Shown here: positions 16,615 to 25,731 of the stretch, one piece after another
Layout: every line of letters starts with the position of its first letter
Position numbering within the stretch: position 1 is the first letter of the stretch
Source of the DNA: Pseudomonadota bacterium
Lineage (GTDB): Bacteria; Pseudomonadota; Gammaproteobacteria; Steroidobacterales; Steroidobacteraceae
Reading direction: 5' to 3'
Assembly (NCBI GenBank): GCA_963205255.1
Contig: CAUJIK010000085.1
Span: 1-40,072, forward strand
DNA length: 40,072 nt
Notes under the pieces: generated by a model
What the model saw: only the letters and a program-made list of their open reading frames with translations
Database searches by the model: none
Told to the model about the DNA's origin: nothing
Position numbers and translations under genes: made by a program

Positions 16615-18497
16615 CGGCTGGTCGCTCCGAGCAGGGTGTCGAACAGCGTCTGGGTGATGCGGATGATCTGCGCCGCGGCCTGGTAGGCCTGCTGGTAGCG
16701 CAGCATGTTGGCCGCCTCCTCGTCGAGATTGACGCCGGAGACACTGTCGATGGAAGACTGTATGTCGCCCACGATCACGTCCTGCGCCGCGGCGCCGCTC
16801 TGCGCCTGGCTGGTGGCCACGCCAATGCCGCCGACGAAGCGCGAAATCGCGCCATTGATCGATTCGGCGCCGCCTGAAAGCACGCCCTGCCCCAGCATCT
16901 GGGCCAGCTGCAAGGCATTGCGGTTGTCGCCGACGCCGCCGATGTTCTCGCTGACCGTGAAAGTGTCACCGGCCTGCGGAGCGCCGCTGATGACCACGCT
17001 CCAGCCATTGTGCTCGATGGGTTCACCGGCCGCATAGGTATAGCTGACGCCACCGATGGTGTATTGCGTGGCGCTGGTGAACTCGATCTGCACCGTGTCG
17101 CGCAATTGCCCGCTCGCGGCATCGACCACTGCACCTGCGGAAATGGCGCCCGAGCCGGTGTTTGCCGGCGCGGCGCTGGTGCGAATGGGCGCGGCCGCCG
17201 CGACGCGCGCCGGATCGGTAACGGCCACCGAGAAATCACGGATCGCGCCTGCGGTGGGCCGCAGCAGGAAGCGGTCGCCGGTGGCGGCCGCGGTGCCGCC
17301 GACCACCACCGACAGTCCGTCGAATTCCAGCGGGCTGCCGGGAGAGCCATCGCCCGTCGTGTTGATGAGCGCGCCGGTGGCGGAATTGCGCGCCGTCCAG
17401 GCCGATCCATCGAAGGACAGGATGTAGTCGTCGCCGGTCAATGCGCCGCTGTCGGTGCGCTGCACCGCAAGCTCGGCGCCGCCGCCATTGCTGCGTTCGG
17501 ACAGCACCCGCACGCCGCCGATGTTGAACAGGTCGCCGCCAGCGTTGCCGTTCAGATCCATGCCGGCGCGATGCTGCTCATTGGCCACATCGGCCAGCGC
17601 CACGGCGATCTTGCCCAGGTCATTGCGGGCCGGGTCCAGCATCTCTCCGCGGAATTCCAGCAGCCCGCCCAGCGAGCCGCCGCTGATGGCAGAGCTGATG
17701 TCCATGGAGCTCGAACCCGCCCGGTAGGCAATCGTCAGGCGCGTGGGATCGAAGCTGTCCGGCTGCGTCACGATCTGCGACGCATTCGAGCCCAGCACCA
17801 GCGCCTGGCCGTTGCCGACGAACACATTCATCGCGCCATCGTCCTGCGTTACGGTGGTCACACCGATGCGCGCCGACAGCTCGCTGACCAGCTGGTCACG
17901 CGAATCCATCAGGTCGTTGGGCACGCCGCCGCTGGTGCTGGCGGCGACGATCTGCGCATTGAGACGCGCGATCTGGCTGGCCGCGTTGCTGATCGCGGCC
18001 GTTTCGGCCGTCAGCTGCGCATTGATCTCCACCTCGATCTCGCCCAGGCGGTTGTCATAAGTCTGCAGGCGCTGGCGCAGGCCCTCGGCCTCGCTGAGCA
18101 TCACCTGGCGCGCGGCGGTGGACGTGGGGTCGTTCGAGACACCCTGCACAGCATTGATGAATTTCTGCATCGACGCCGACAGTCCGGTGCTGGTGTCGGC
18201 GAACAGGTTGTTGAGCTTTCCGGCCTTGCTGGCGAAGGTCGCAAGCTGGGCCTGGGTGCTCTTGGCGCCGGTGAGCTGCGTGGCCAGCAGCTGGTCCCAG
18301 GAGCGCGTGATGGAATTGATCTGCACGCCGCTGCCGACGTAGCTGCTGCCATAGCCCTGCGCCGGGCGCGTAGACAGATCCACACGCTGGCGGCTGTAGC
18401 CCGGCGTGGTCGCGTTGGCGATGTTGTGGCTGGTGACATCCAGCGCACGACGGAACGCCATCAGTCCCGACACGCCCGTTGACATAAGATCCGGCAT
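16611..18497 (-). CDS. flgK: Hook-filament junction protein FlgK (HAP1)
   Basis: FlgK sits directly on the hook. The 628-residue protein opens with LMSTGVSGLMAFRRALDVTS and HNIANATTPGYSRQRVDLST. The middle carries the large variable domains (about 300-530), and the end has SINGAISRFVGGIGVATSQA and SGVNLDEEAANMLRYQQAYQ followed by AAAQIIRITQTLFDTLLGA, all diagnostic. The ATG at 18497 has AAGGA 7 nt upstream. It lies 9 nt after flgJ and overlaps flgL. Confidence 0.97.
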   Translation of the reverse strand: MPDLMSTGVSGLMAFRRALDVTSHNIANATTPGYSRQRVDLSTRPAQGYGSSYVGSGVQINSITRSWDQLLATQLTGAKSTQAQLATFASKAGKLNNLFADTSTGLSASMQKFINAVQGVSNDPTSTAARQVMLSEAEGLRQRLQTYDNRLGEIEVEINAQLTAETAAISNAASQIARLNAQIVAASTSGGVPNDLMDSRDQLVSELSARIGVTTVTQDDGAMNVFVGNGQALVLGSNASQIVTQPDSFDPTRLTIAYRAGSSSMDISSAISGGSLGGLLEFRGEMLDPARNDLGKIAVALADVANEQHRAGMDLNGNAGGDLFNIGGVRVLSERSNGGGAELAVQRTDSGALTGDDYILSFDGSAWTARNSATGALINTTGDGSPGSPLEFDGLSVVVGGTAAATGDRFLLRPTAGAIRDFSVAVTDPARVAAAAPIRTSAAPANTGSGAISAGAVVDAASGQLRDTVQIEFTSATQYTIGGVSYTYAAGEPIEHNGWSVVISGAPQAGDTFTVSENIGGVGDNRNALQLAQMLGQGVLSGGAESINGAISRFVGGIGVATSQAQSGAAAQDVIVGDIQSSIDSVSGVNLDEEAANMLRYQQAYQAAAQIIRITQTLFDTLLGATSR

Positions 18498-18506
18498 CAG
18501 AATTCC

Positions 18507-19376
18507 TTACGCTTCGCCTGCGGTTATCGGCCGATCGCGCTGCGACTTGAGGTCCGCGGCAATGCGGGTCAGCTTGTCGACGTAGTCCGGGTCCGTGGCA
18601 TAGCCGCCACGCTGCAGCGCGCTGGCGAAGGCCGCGGTATCGCTGCCGGTGCCCAGTGCCGCGGCATAGCGCGGATTGCCGCCGATCAGATTGGTGTAGT
18701 CATCGAGACATTGCTCGGGCGAGTCATAGGCGCGAAAGCGCCCCGTCACCTGCTGCATGCGCCCGGCGGTAAATTCGCGGGTGGCGCTGTCGACGGACGA
18801 GCCCTTCCAGCTGCCGCCGGCCTTGATGCCGAACAGGTTGAAGCTGGTGCCCCCCTGCGCATCCGTGGGCAGCGAGCGGCCCCAGCCGGTCTCGAGCGCC
18901 GCATGGGCCACGATGTTCATCGGATCCACGCCCAGCCGGCGGCCGGCCTCGCGCGCCGCCGGCAGGATGGCCTGCACGAATCCCTCGCGGCTGCCGGGCG
19001 TCCAGCCCGCGCTGCCGCTCGTGTTCGTGTTGGTATTCATGCTCACGCCGGTGTTCGCGCTTTCATCCACGCCGCCCGTCTGCATCAATTGCCGCACCAG
19101 CATGTCCGCAAGACCCAGCCCCTTGCCCCGCGACAGCTGCGTCGCCATCTGCTGGTCGAACAGGTCCTGGTAGAAATCCTGCTGGTCACTGCCGAACAGC
19201 GAATCCGACGGCGTGGCCTGCCGCATGCTCTTGAGCATCATGGTGGTGAACAGGCTCTCGAACTGGCGTGCCACTTCACGCAGCGCCTCCGGGCTCTGCT
19301 GCGCGGCCTCGCGCTTGACGCCGGCGAGACTCGCCGGATCGGCAAAGAAGCTGTTTTCCACGCCACCGATGCTCAT
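18507..19376 (-). CDS. flgJ: Bifunctional rod-cap/peptidoglycan hydrolase FlgJ
   Basis: FlgJ caps the growing rod and cuts peptidoglycan to let it through. The 289-residue protein has both halves: the rod-binding domain (EVARQFESLFTTMMLKSMRQ, residues about 34-53, and DFYQDLFDQQMATQLSRGKG) and a glucosaminidase domain from about 125 (NIVAHAALETGWGRS with the likely catalytic Glu162; FNLFGIKAGGSWKG; RFRAYDSPEQCLDDYTNLI). A Thr/Asn-rich linker (110-122) joins them. It starts 10 nt after flgI. Confidence 0.96.
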   Translation of the reverse strand: MSIGGVENSFFADPASLAGVKREAAQQSPEALREVARQFESLFTTMMLKSMRQATPSDSLFGSDQQDFYQDLFDQQMATQLSRGKGLGLADMLVRQLMQTGGVDESANTGVSMNTNTNTSGSAGWTPGSREGFVQAILPAAREAGRRLGVDPMNIVAHAALETGWGRSLPTDAQGGTSFNLFGIKAGGSWKGSSVDSATREFTAGRMQQVTGRFRAYDSPEQCLDDYTNLIGGNPRYAAALGTGSDTAAFASALQRGGYATDPDYVDKLTRIAADLKSQRDRPITAGEA

Positions 19377-19386
19377 GCGCGCTCCG

Positions 19387-20508
19387 CTAGATGACGATCA
19401 GCTCGGCCCGCAGCGAGCCCGCCTCGCGCAGCGCTTCGAGAATGGCCACCAGGTCTCCGGGCGCGGCGCCCACCTGGTTCACGGCGCGCACGATCTCGTC
19501 CAGGTTCACGCCGGCATTGAACAGGAACATGTTTCCTTTCTCTTCCTTGACGTCGATGCTGCTGCGCGGCGTCACCACGGTTTCACCGCGCGAGAACCCT
19601 TCCGGCTGGCTCACGTCCAGCCGCTCGGTGATGGTCACCGACAGCGAGCCATGCGCCACAGCGGCCGGCGACACGCGCACCTGCGAGCCGATCACCACGG
19701 TGCCGGTGCGCGAATTGACGATCACGCGCGCCGGCGCATCACCCGGCTGCACCTCTATGGCCTCGAGCGCCGCCAGATAGGAAATGCGCTGGTTGGGATC
19801 CTGCGGCGCCGCCACCTTCACGGACACCGCATCCAAGGCCTGCGCCGTGCCCTCACCCAGCAACTGGTTGACGGCGCCCGCGAGACGCGAAGCGGTGGTG
19901 AAATCCGGCGTATGCAGGTTCAGCATCAGCCACGGCTGCGACGCGAAGGCATTGGGCACCTCGCGCTCCACGGTGGCGCCATTGGGAATCCGGCCACTGG
20001 AAGGCACGTTGATCGATAGCTTCGAGCCATCGCTGCCCTTCACGCCGAAGCCCGACACCACCATGCTGCCCTGGGCCATGCCATAAACTTCGCCGTCCAC
20101 GCCGCGCAACGGCGTCATCAGCAGCATGCCGCCGCGCAGACTGGCCGCGTTGCCGATCGAGGACACGGTCACATCGATGGTCTGCCCGGCCTTGGAGAAC
20201 GGCGGCAGATCCGCCGTCACCGTCACCGCGGCCACGTTCTTCAGCTGCGGATTGGCATTCGGCGGAATGGTCACGCCGAATTTCGCCAGCATGTTCTTGA
20301 TGCTCTGAATGGTGAACGGCGCCTGGCTGGTCTGGTCGCCGGTGCCGTCGAGGCCCACCACCAGGCCATAGCCCACCAGCTGGTTACCGCGCACGCCGGC
20401 TACCGAAGCCAGATCCTTCACGCGCTCGGCGAAGGCGCCGGGCGCGAAGCCCAGCAGCAGCGTGGCAAACAGCGCACTGCGCGGCAAGATGTTGCGAAGC
20501 TTGTTCAT
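19387..20508 (-). CDS. flgI: Flagellar P-ring protein FlgI
   Basis: FlgI forms the periplasmic P ring, a bushing around the rod. The 373-residue protein starts at ATG 20508 with a signal peptide ([19 protein letters not shown], cleavage after AFA near residue 27). It contains [58 protein letters not shown] and [21 protein letters not shown] longer upstream reading frame exists but overlaps flgH out of frame and lacks a signal peptide, so the ATG one base after the flgH stop is chosen. Confidence 0.97.
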   Translation of the reverse strand: MNKLRNILPRSALFATLLLGFAPGAFAERVKDLASVAGVRGNQLVGYGLVVGLDGTGDQTSQAPFTIQSIKNMLAKFGVTIPPNANPQLKNVAAVTVTADLPPFSKAGQTIDVTVSSIGNAASLRGGMLLMTPLRGVDGEVYGMAQGSMVVSGFGVKGSDGSKLSINVPSSGRIPNGATVEREVPNAFASQPWLMLNLHTPDFTTASRLAGAVNQLLGEGTAQALDAVSVKVAAPQDPNQRISYLAALEAIEVQPGDAPARVIVNSRTGTVVIGSQVRVSPAAVAHGSLSVTITERLDVSQPEGFSRGETVVTPRSSIDVKEEKGNMFLFNAGVNLDEIVRAVNQVGAAPGDLVAILEALREAGSLRAELIVI

Positions 20509-20509
20509 G

Positions 20510-21181
20510 TCACAGCGGGTTCCAGATCGAATTGAAGAATCTCGACAGCAGCCCGGGACGGTTGGCATCGGCCAGCGCGCCCTGAGCGCCATAGGCAATG
20601 TTCGCGTCGGCCACCTTGTAGGAAGGAATGGAGTTGTCGGGCAGGATGTCGATGGGACGGATCACGCCCTGGATGCGCACGAACTCGCGCCCCTGGTTGA
20701 TGCCCATCCACTTCTGGCCGCGCACCAGCAGGTTGCCATTGGAAAGGCGCTGCGCCACGGTCACGGTGATGAAACCTTCCAGCTGGTTGCTGAGCTTGCT
20801 GCCACCAGAACCGTCGAACTTGCGGTTGTTGGCGATGCTGGTCTCGAGCCCCGACACCGAACTGCCGAACAGCGTCGGCCCCGGCAGGTCGATGGACGAG
20901 GACTTGTTGGTCTGGGTGCTGGAGCTCTTCTGCGCCGCCGTGCTCTCCATCAGGTTGATGGTCACAGTGTCGCCCACCCGCCGCGCCACGGCGTTCTCGA
21001 ACAGCGCCACGTCGCGCCCCGACTGGTAGATGGCGCCGTTGGCGTGCTCGGCCAGCGGCACTTCCTCGGGCCAGGTGGCGTCATAGTTTTCCACCTGCGG
21101 CGGCCGCGCCACGCAGGCTGACAGCAGCAGCACAACCGCGATGCCGGCGCTCAGCGCGAGGATCTGTTCATTCTTCTTCAC
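20510..21181 (-). CDS. flgH: Flagellar L-ring lipoprotein FlgH
   Basis: FlgH forms the outer-membrane L ring. The 223-residue protein has a lipoprotein signal with lipobox LLSAC (Cys23) and the family motifs [80 protein letters not shown] and [20 protein letters not shown]. It overlaps the flgG stop by 4 nt and is followed after 1 nt by flgI. Length is typical. Confidence 0.97.
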   Translation of the reverse strand: MKKNEQILALSAGIAVVLLLSACVARPPQVENYDATWPEEVPLAEHANGAIYQSGRDVALFENAVARRVGDTVTINLMESTAAQKSSSTQTNKSSSIDLPGPTLFGSSVSGLETSIANNRKFDGSGGSKLSNQLEGFITVTVAQRLSNGNLLVRGQKWMGINQGREFVRIQGVIRPIDILPDNSIPSYKVADANIAYGAQGALADANRPGLLSRFFNSIWNPL

Positions 21182-21963
21182 AGATTGTTGCTCACGTATT
21201 GCAGCATCTGGTCGGTGGTGGAGATGGCCTTGGAGTTCATCTCGTAGGCGCGCTGGGTCTCGATCATGGTCACCAGTTCCTCCACCACATTGACGTTGGA
21301 GCCTTCGAGGAAACCCTGTTGCAGCGTGCCCAGGCCGTTGAGGGCCGGATTGCTGGTCTGCGCCGGACCGCTGGCCGCGGACTCCGAAAAGAGATTCTCG
21401 CCGCGCGGCTGCAGGCCGGCGGGATTGACGAAATCGGTGAGCTGCAGCGTGCCGATCTGCGTCGGCGTGGACTGGCCTGCGATCTGCGCGCTGATCACGC
21501 CGTCGATGCCGATGCTGATGCTCTGCGCGCCGGAGGGGATGGTGATGCCGGGCTGCACGCGGTAGCCATTGGCTGTGACCACCTCACCCTCGGCGGTCAT
21601 CTTGAATGAGCCGTCGCGGGTGTAGGCGAAGCTGCCATCGGGCAGCAGCACCTGGAAGAAACCGCGGCCATTGATGGCCACGTCCAGAGAATTGCCGGTG
21701 TTGTTGAGCCCGCCCTGCGTGTGGTTCTTCTCGGTGGCCACCACGCGCACACCGGTGCCGATGTTGAGCCCGGTGGGCGACACGGTGTCCTGCGAGGTCG
21801 CCGCGCCCACCTGGCGCACGTTCTGGTAGAGCAGATCCTCGAACACCGCCCGGTCCTTCTTGAACCCGGTGGTGCTGACGTTGGCAAGGTTGTGCGAGAC
21901 CACGCTCATGCGGGTCTGCTGCGCGTCCAGTCCGGTCTTGGCGGTCCAGAGTGCGGAATTCAT
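21178..21963 (-). CDS. flgG: Distal rod protein FlgG
   Basis: FlgG makes the distal rod. The 261-residue product has the N-terminal rod motif [40 protein letters not shown], the FlgG-type core [40 protein letters not shown] and the C-terminal [39 protein letters not shown]. Length (about 260) separates it from FlgF. It follows flgF by 27 nt and is coupled to flgH. Confidence 0.97.
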   Translation of the reverse strand: MNSALWTAKTGLDAQQTRMSVVSHNLANVSTTGFKKDRAVFEDLLYQNVRQVGAATSQDTVSPTGLNIGTGVRVVATEKNHTQGGLNNTGNSLDVAINGRGFFQVLLPDGSFAYTRDGSFKMTAEGEVVTANGYRVQPGITIPSGAQSISIGIDGVISAQIAGQSTPTQIGTLQLTDFVNPAGLQPRGENLFSESAASGPAQTSNPALNGLGTLQQGFLEGSNVNVVEELVTMIETQRAYEMNSKAISTTDQMLQYVSNNL

Positions 21964-21990
21964 CGGTATCTCCTGTTCACGTCATTGGCC

Positions 21991-22731
21991 TCAGCGCAGC
22001 GACAGCAGCCGCGCCGAAGCTTCACCGTTCTGTTCGGCGGTACGCATGGCGCGCACCTGCAGCTCGAAGCGGCGCGCCAGCTCGATCATGTTCACCATGG
22101 CATCGGCCACGTTCACGTTGCTGCTTTCCAGCACTCCGGAACCCAGCCGCACAGCGGCATCGGCCGGCGCGTCGGAGCCGTCCCGCAGGCGGAACAGCCC
22201 GTCGGCGCCTTTTTCCACATCGGCGGTGGCCGGATTCACCAGCTTGATGCGCCCGACCTGGGCGCGGGTCTCCGGCCCCTGCCCCAGTGGCACGATGGAC
22301 AGCGTTCCATCCACGCCCACCAGCAGCGAGGAATGCGGCGGCACCGCCAGCGGTCCGCCTTCACCCATCACGGCAAGCCCGGTTCCGGTGCGCAGCTGGC
22401 CTGCGGCATCCACGCGCAGGTCGCCGGCGCGGGTGTAGGCTTCACGCCCGTCGAACCCCTGCACCGCGATGTATCCCTGGCCCTGCACCGCAACGTCCAG
22501 GTCGCGGCCGGTGGTCATCATGTTGCCCGCGGTATCGTCGAAGCCGGTGGTCGAAGCCATGGCGTAGACGCGCGAGGCATGGCCGTCGCCTGCCACCGCC
22601 CGCGCCTGGAACGCGGCCAGGTCGGCGCGGAATCCCACCGTGTTCGCATTGGCGAGGTTGTGATTGTTCGCGGTCTGGGCGCGCATCGTTTCCGAGGCGC
22701 CGGTCATCGCGACATAGAGCAGGCGGTCCAC
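21991..22731 (-). CDS. flgF: Proximal rod protein FlgF
   Basis: FlgF is a proximal rod subunit. The 246-residue protein begins MDRLLYVAMTGASETMRAQT, the characteristic FlgF opening, then NNHNLANANTVGFRADLAAF, GRDLDVAVQGQGYIAVQGFD and the C-terminal SSNVNVADAMVNMIELARRF. It lies 4 nt after flgE and 27 nt before flgG. Nothing is unusual. Confidence 0.96.
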   Translation of the reverse strand: MDRLLYVAMTGASETMRAQTANNHNLANANTVGFRADLAAFQARAVAGDGHASRVYAMASTTGFDDTAGNMMTTGRDLDVAVQGQGYIAVQGFDGREAYTRAGDLRVDAAGQLRTGTGLAVMGEGGPLAVPPHSSLLVGVDGTLSIVPLGQGPETRAQVGRIKLVNPATADVEKGADGLFRLRDGSDAPADAAVRLGSGVLESSNVNVADAMVNMIELARRFELQVRAMRTAEQNGEASARLLSLR

Positions 22732-22735
22732 GTGA

Positions 22736-23953
22736 TTACCTGATGTTGATGATGGTCTGGGTGATCTGGTCGGAGGTCGAGATCATCTGCGCGTTGGCCT
22801 GGAAGTTGCGCTGCGCGGTGATCATGTTGACCAGCTGCGCGGTGATGTCGACATTCGAGGACTCCAGCGCGCCGGACTGGACCAGGCCGAAGCCCGACGT
22901 GCCGGCCTGGCCGCGCAGCGCCTGTCCCGAACCGAAGGTCTCGGCCCAGGTGGTGTCCGCGAGCTGCTGCAACCCATCCGCGTTGGCGAAATTCGACAGC
23001 GCCACCTGGCCCAGCGTCAGCGAGCGGCCATTGGTGAAGCGCGCCTGCACCACGCCGGATTTGTCGATATCCATGCCGATCAGCCGGCCGGTGGTGTAGC
23101 CATCCTGGGTCACGGAGTTCAGGGCGAAAGTCTCGCCATACTGCGTGGCGCCCGAGAAATTGAACGTCACGTCCATGTCGGCGGCGCCGGTGGCCGGCGG
23201 GTAGGTACCGAAGTTGATCTCGCCGTTGGCCGGCGAGGTCATCACGCCGGTGTTGCTGAAACTCAGCGGCTGCGCGCCTCCGACCTCCGTGCCGTCGATC
23301 GCCAGGTGCGATTCCCAGCCACCGGGCGCCGCGGTCTTGACGAAGTACATGGTCGCCGTATGCGCCGCGCCCAGCGAGTCATACACCGTCAGCGAGGTCG
23401 CGCGGTTGTAGCTGTTGGGGTCGGAGGGGCTGAAAGTGGTGTTGAGCGGCTCGGTGGCATTGGACGGCAGGTTCATCAGCATCTCGACCTCGGTGGTCGC
23501 GGAGGGCGCGCTTTCCGAGGTGATGAGCCTGAGGTCCGACAGTGCGCCGGTGTTGAAGTTGCCGCCTTCCAGCGGCGGATACACCTGCAGGCGCTGCGCC
23601 TGGGCATTGACCACATAGCCCTGCGCATCGGTCCTGAAGGCGCCGGCGCGGGTGTAGGCCAGCGCGCCACCGTCACTGACCGTGAAGAAGCCCGAGCCGC
23701 TGATGGCAAGGTCGAGGCTGTTGTCGGTGAAATCGATGTTGCCCTGGGCGAACTGCTGCGCAATGGCCGAAACGCGTACGCCATTGCCCGAGGCCAGCGA
23801 GGCCACGCCCTGCGGTGAGACCGCGAACAGTTCGGCGAATTCGGTTCGCGAGCGCTTGAAGCCGGCGGTCGCGGTGTTGGCGATGTTGTTCGCCGTCACG
23901 CCCAGGTCCGCCTGCGCGGCGTTGAGTCCACTGAGTGCCAGTCGGAAAGTCAT
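22736..23953 (-). CDS. flgE: Flagellar hook protein FlgE
   Basis: FlgE polymerises into the hook. The 405-residue product has the N-terminal FRLALSGLNAAQADLGVTAN, NIANTATAGFKRSRTEFAEL, then QGNIDFTDNSLDLAISGSGF and a variable middle of about 200 residues (RATSLTVYDSLGAAHTATMY). The C-terminal SGALESSNVDITAQLVNMIT and AQRNFQANAQMISTSDQI are diagnostic. The size is that of a short, enteric-like FlgE. It starts 10 nt after flgD. Confidence 0.97.
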   Translation of the reverse strand: MTFRLALSGLNAAQADLGVTANNIANTATAGFKRSRTEFAELFAVSPQGVASLASGNGVRVSAIAQQFAQGNIDFTDNSLDLAISGSGFFTVSDGGALAYTRAGAFRTDAQGYVVNAQAQRLQVYPPLEGGNFNTGALSDLRLITSESAPSATTEVEMLMNLPSNATEPLNTTFSPSDPNSYNRATSLTVYDSLGAAHTATMYFVKTAAPGGWESHLAIDGTEVGGAQPLSFSNTGVMTSPANGEINFGTYPPATGAADMDVTFNFSGATQYGETFALNSVTQDGYTTGRLIGMDIDKSGVVQARFTNGRSLTLGQVALSNFANADGLQQLADTTWAETFGSGQALRGQAGTSGFGLVQSGALESSNVDITAQLVNMITAQRNFQANAQMISTSDQITQTIINIR

Positions 23954-23963
23954 GCGTATCTCC

Positions 23964-24623
23964 TTACATCACGCTGCGGACCTGCGAGAGCGGGATCGCT
24001 CCGAGATCGGTATTAAGAGTCAGTTTCTGGTTCGAGGGGTCGATGGTCACACTGCCCACATAGCCCACCAGGCGCGTCTCGATCTCGCCGGTGGCGCCGC
24101 CCACGGTGGCAACGGTCGAAAAGGTGTAGTTGCCCGCGTCGGCGCGCTGGCCGCGGTCGTCCATGCCATCCCAGACGAAGGCGATCTCGCCCTCCTGCGT
24201 GGACAGCGGCATGCGCCGCACCAGCTGGCCGCTGGAATCGGTGACCAGCAGCGCAACGGCGCTGGCGTTCTCGGGCACGGTGACCGTGCCCACGATGTCA
24301 CCTTCCTCGCCCAGCGCCGCGGTGTCGGTGACCACCAGCACGTTGTGCCCCACCAGCGAAGTGCCATTGATCACCTGCGAGGAGCGCAGCGAATCGGAGA
24401 GACCGGTGAGCGAATCCTGCATGTTCTGGATGCCGGTAACCGTGCCGAACTGCGCCAGCTGGCCCAGGAACTCCGAGGGGTCCATGGGCTTCAGGGGATC
24501 CTGGTTCTTCAGCTGCGTGATCATCAGCTGCAGAAAAGCCTCCTGGCCCAGCACATCCTTCTTGGCGACGCCGCCCAGCGTGGTGCCGGAGGCGAGCGAG
24601 TTGTCGACTGAATTCACGGCCAT
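23964..24623 (-). CDS. flgD: Hook-capping protein FlgD
   Basis: FlgD is the scaffold cap on which the hook assembles. The 219-residue protein has the signature EAFLQLMITQLKNQDPLKPM, DPSEFLGQLAQFGTVTGIQN and a C-terminal FLN/Ig-like region (SGQLVRRMPLSTQEGEIAF, WDGMDDRGQRADAGNYTF). It lies between flgC (3-nt gap) and flgE (10-nt gap). Length is typical. Confidence 0.96.
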   Translation of the reverse strand: MAVNSVDNSLASGTTLGGVAKKDVLGQEAFLQLMITQLKNQDPLKPMDPSEFLGQLAQFGTVTGIQNMQDSLTGLSDSLRSSQVINGTSLVGHNVLVVTDTAALGEEGDIVGTVTVPENASAVALLVTDSSGQLVRRMPLSTQEGEIAFVWDGMDDRGQRADAGNYTFSTVATVGGATGEIETRLVGYVGSVTIDPSNQKLTLNTDLGAIPLSQVRSVM

Positions 24624-24626
24624 GGC

Positions 24627-25040
24627 TTACTGCCCCAGCCGCAGCGTGGCGAGCAGCAGCTCTTTGGAGGTGTTCATCACTTCCACATTGTTCTGGTAGG
24701 CGCGCGAGGCGCTGATCATGTCCACCATCTCCTCCACCACGTTCACATTGGGCGCGAACACATAGCCCTCTTCGTTGGCGAGCGGATTGCCGGGCTGGTA
24801 GCGCGCCTCCGGCGCGCTCTGGTCCTCGATCACGCCGCGCACGCGTACCGCGGCGCCGCTGTCGGTCTTGCCGGCAAGGCCGGCGCGCACGGCTTCGAAT
24901 ACCGGATGACGCGCCTTGTAGGCCCCTTCCGGCGTGCCGCTGACGCTCTCGGCATTGGCGAGATTGCTGGCGACGGTATTGAGCCGCACAGACTGCGCGG
25001 CCATTCCCGAGCCTGCGATGTCGAAAATCCTGAAGGACAT
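24627..25040 (-). CDS. flgC: Proximal rod protein FlgC
   Basis: FlgC is a proximal rod subunit. The 137-residue protein has SFRIFDIAGSGMAAQSVRLN, VASNLANAESVSGTPEGAYK, GNPLANEEGYVFAPNVNVVE and EMVDMISASRAYQNNVEVMN, all typical. It starts 18 nt after flgB. Length equals the family norm. Confidence 0.97.
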   Translation of the reverse strand: MSFRIFDIAGSGMAAQSVRLNTVASNLANAESVSGTPEGAYKARHPVFEAVRAGLAGKTDSGAAVRVRGVIEDQSAPEARYQPGNPLANEEGYVFAPNVNVVEEMVDMISASRAYQNNVEVMNTSKELLLATLRLGQ

Positions 25041-25058
25041 GGGCGGTACTCCTCAGCC

Positions 25059-25490
25059 TTACTGGCCGGTGATGGCCGTCATCAACGAACGGAACTTGGA
25101 AGACAGGAAGGACAGCGTTGCCTGATAACGCACGGCGTTGTCGGCAAAGGCGGCCTGCTCGAGCTGCGCATCCACGGTGTTGCCATCCAGCGCAGGCGCC
25201 AGCGGCGTGCGGTACTTGAGGAAGGCTTCGGTGCTGCCCTCGGCCGCGCCCGCCGCGGCCGGCCCGGTCTCGCGGGTGCCGAAATGCCGCACCTGCGTGG
25301 CCTTGATCGCACCCGGCGCGGCGGCCGGCCCGGTGGCAGAGGCCAGCGCCGTACGAAAATCCAGGTCACGCGCCTTGTAGCCGGGCGTGTCCGCGTTGGC
25401 GAGATTCTGCGCCAGCAGCTCGGTGCGCCTCTCACGCAGCTGCAAGGCCGCGGTGTGCACACCAAGATAAGCATCGAGATCCAGGCCCAC
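25059..25490 (-). CDS. flgB: Proximal rod protein FlgB
   Basis: FlgB is a proximal rod subunit and the first gene of the flgB-L transcript. The 143-residue protein carries TAALQLRERRTELLAQNLAN, ADTPGYKARDLDFRTALASA and the C-terminal NTVDAQLEQAAFADNAVRYQ, ATLSFLSSKFRSLMTAITGQ. The start is GTG at 25490 with GGAG 7 nt upstream; no ATG alternative fits. A textbook sigma-54 promoter lies 28 nt upstream of the start codon by its predicted +1. Confidence 0.96.
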   Translation of the reverse strand: MGLDLDAYLGVHTAALQLRERRTELLAQNLANADTPGYKARDLDFRTALASATGPAAAPGAIKATQVRHFGTRETGPAAAGAAEGSTEAFLKYRTPLAPALDGNTVDAQLEQAAFADNAVRYQATLSFLSSKFRSLMTAITGQ

Positions 25491-25529
25491 GAATGGCTCC
25501 GCCAGAAAGTTGTCCTGTGCAGACGAGGA

Positions 25530-25544
25530 GCAATGGGCGTGCCA
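25530..25544 (-). promoter_or_regulatory. Sigma-54 promoter of the flgB operon
   Basis: On the minus strand TGGCAC-GCCCA-TTGCT is a perfect -24/-12 element with exact 5-nt spacing. The predicted transcription start is about 25518, giving a 28-nt leader to the flgB GTG. It is identical in both core elements to the fliL promoter, so the two operons probably belong to the same temporal class. Confidence 0.9.
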
Positions 25545-25598
25545 GCACGGTCACACCGGGCGGGAATGCAGCCTGGGGCGGTCGCGGGAGATCCAGGT

Positions 25599-25614
25599 CG
25601 TGACCGGAGTCACA
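25599..25614. promoter_or_regulatory. CRP/Vfr-like palindrome between flgB and flgA
   Basis: CGTGA-CCGGAG-TCACA has the GTGA-N6-TCAC symmetry of CRP-family sites. The centre lies about 88 bp upstream of the predicted flgB start and about 122 bp upstream of the possible flgA start, so one site could serve both divergent operons. A similar site at 2830-2845 has almost the same distance to the fliL promoter. Confidence 0.45.
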
Positions 25615-25701
25615 GCGCGGCGGCACGGGATTGCCGCCGGCATGGCATGGAGCTGCAGCAGGTTATCGGCCAGCGGGGCCGGAAACTTTAGCGCCGCGAT
25701 G

Positions 25702-25716
25702 TGGCATGGCGATTGC
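25702..25716 (+). promoter_or_regulatory. Possible sigma-54 promoter of flgA
   Basis: TGGCAT-GGCGA-TTGCT matches the sigma-54 consensus except for T instead of C at the last base of the -24 box, with correct spacing. The predicted start would be about 25728, only 4 nt before the flgA ATG at 25732, leaving no room for a ribosome site. The element is therefore either used with an almost leaderless message or is fortuitous. Confidence 0.5.
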
Positions 25717-25731
25717 TTTGATATTCAGGCC

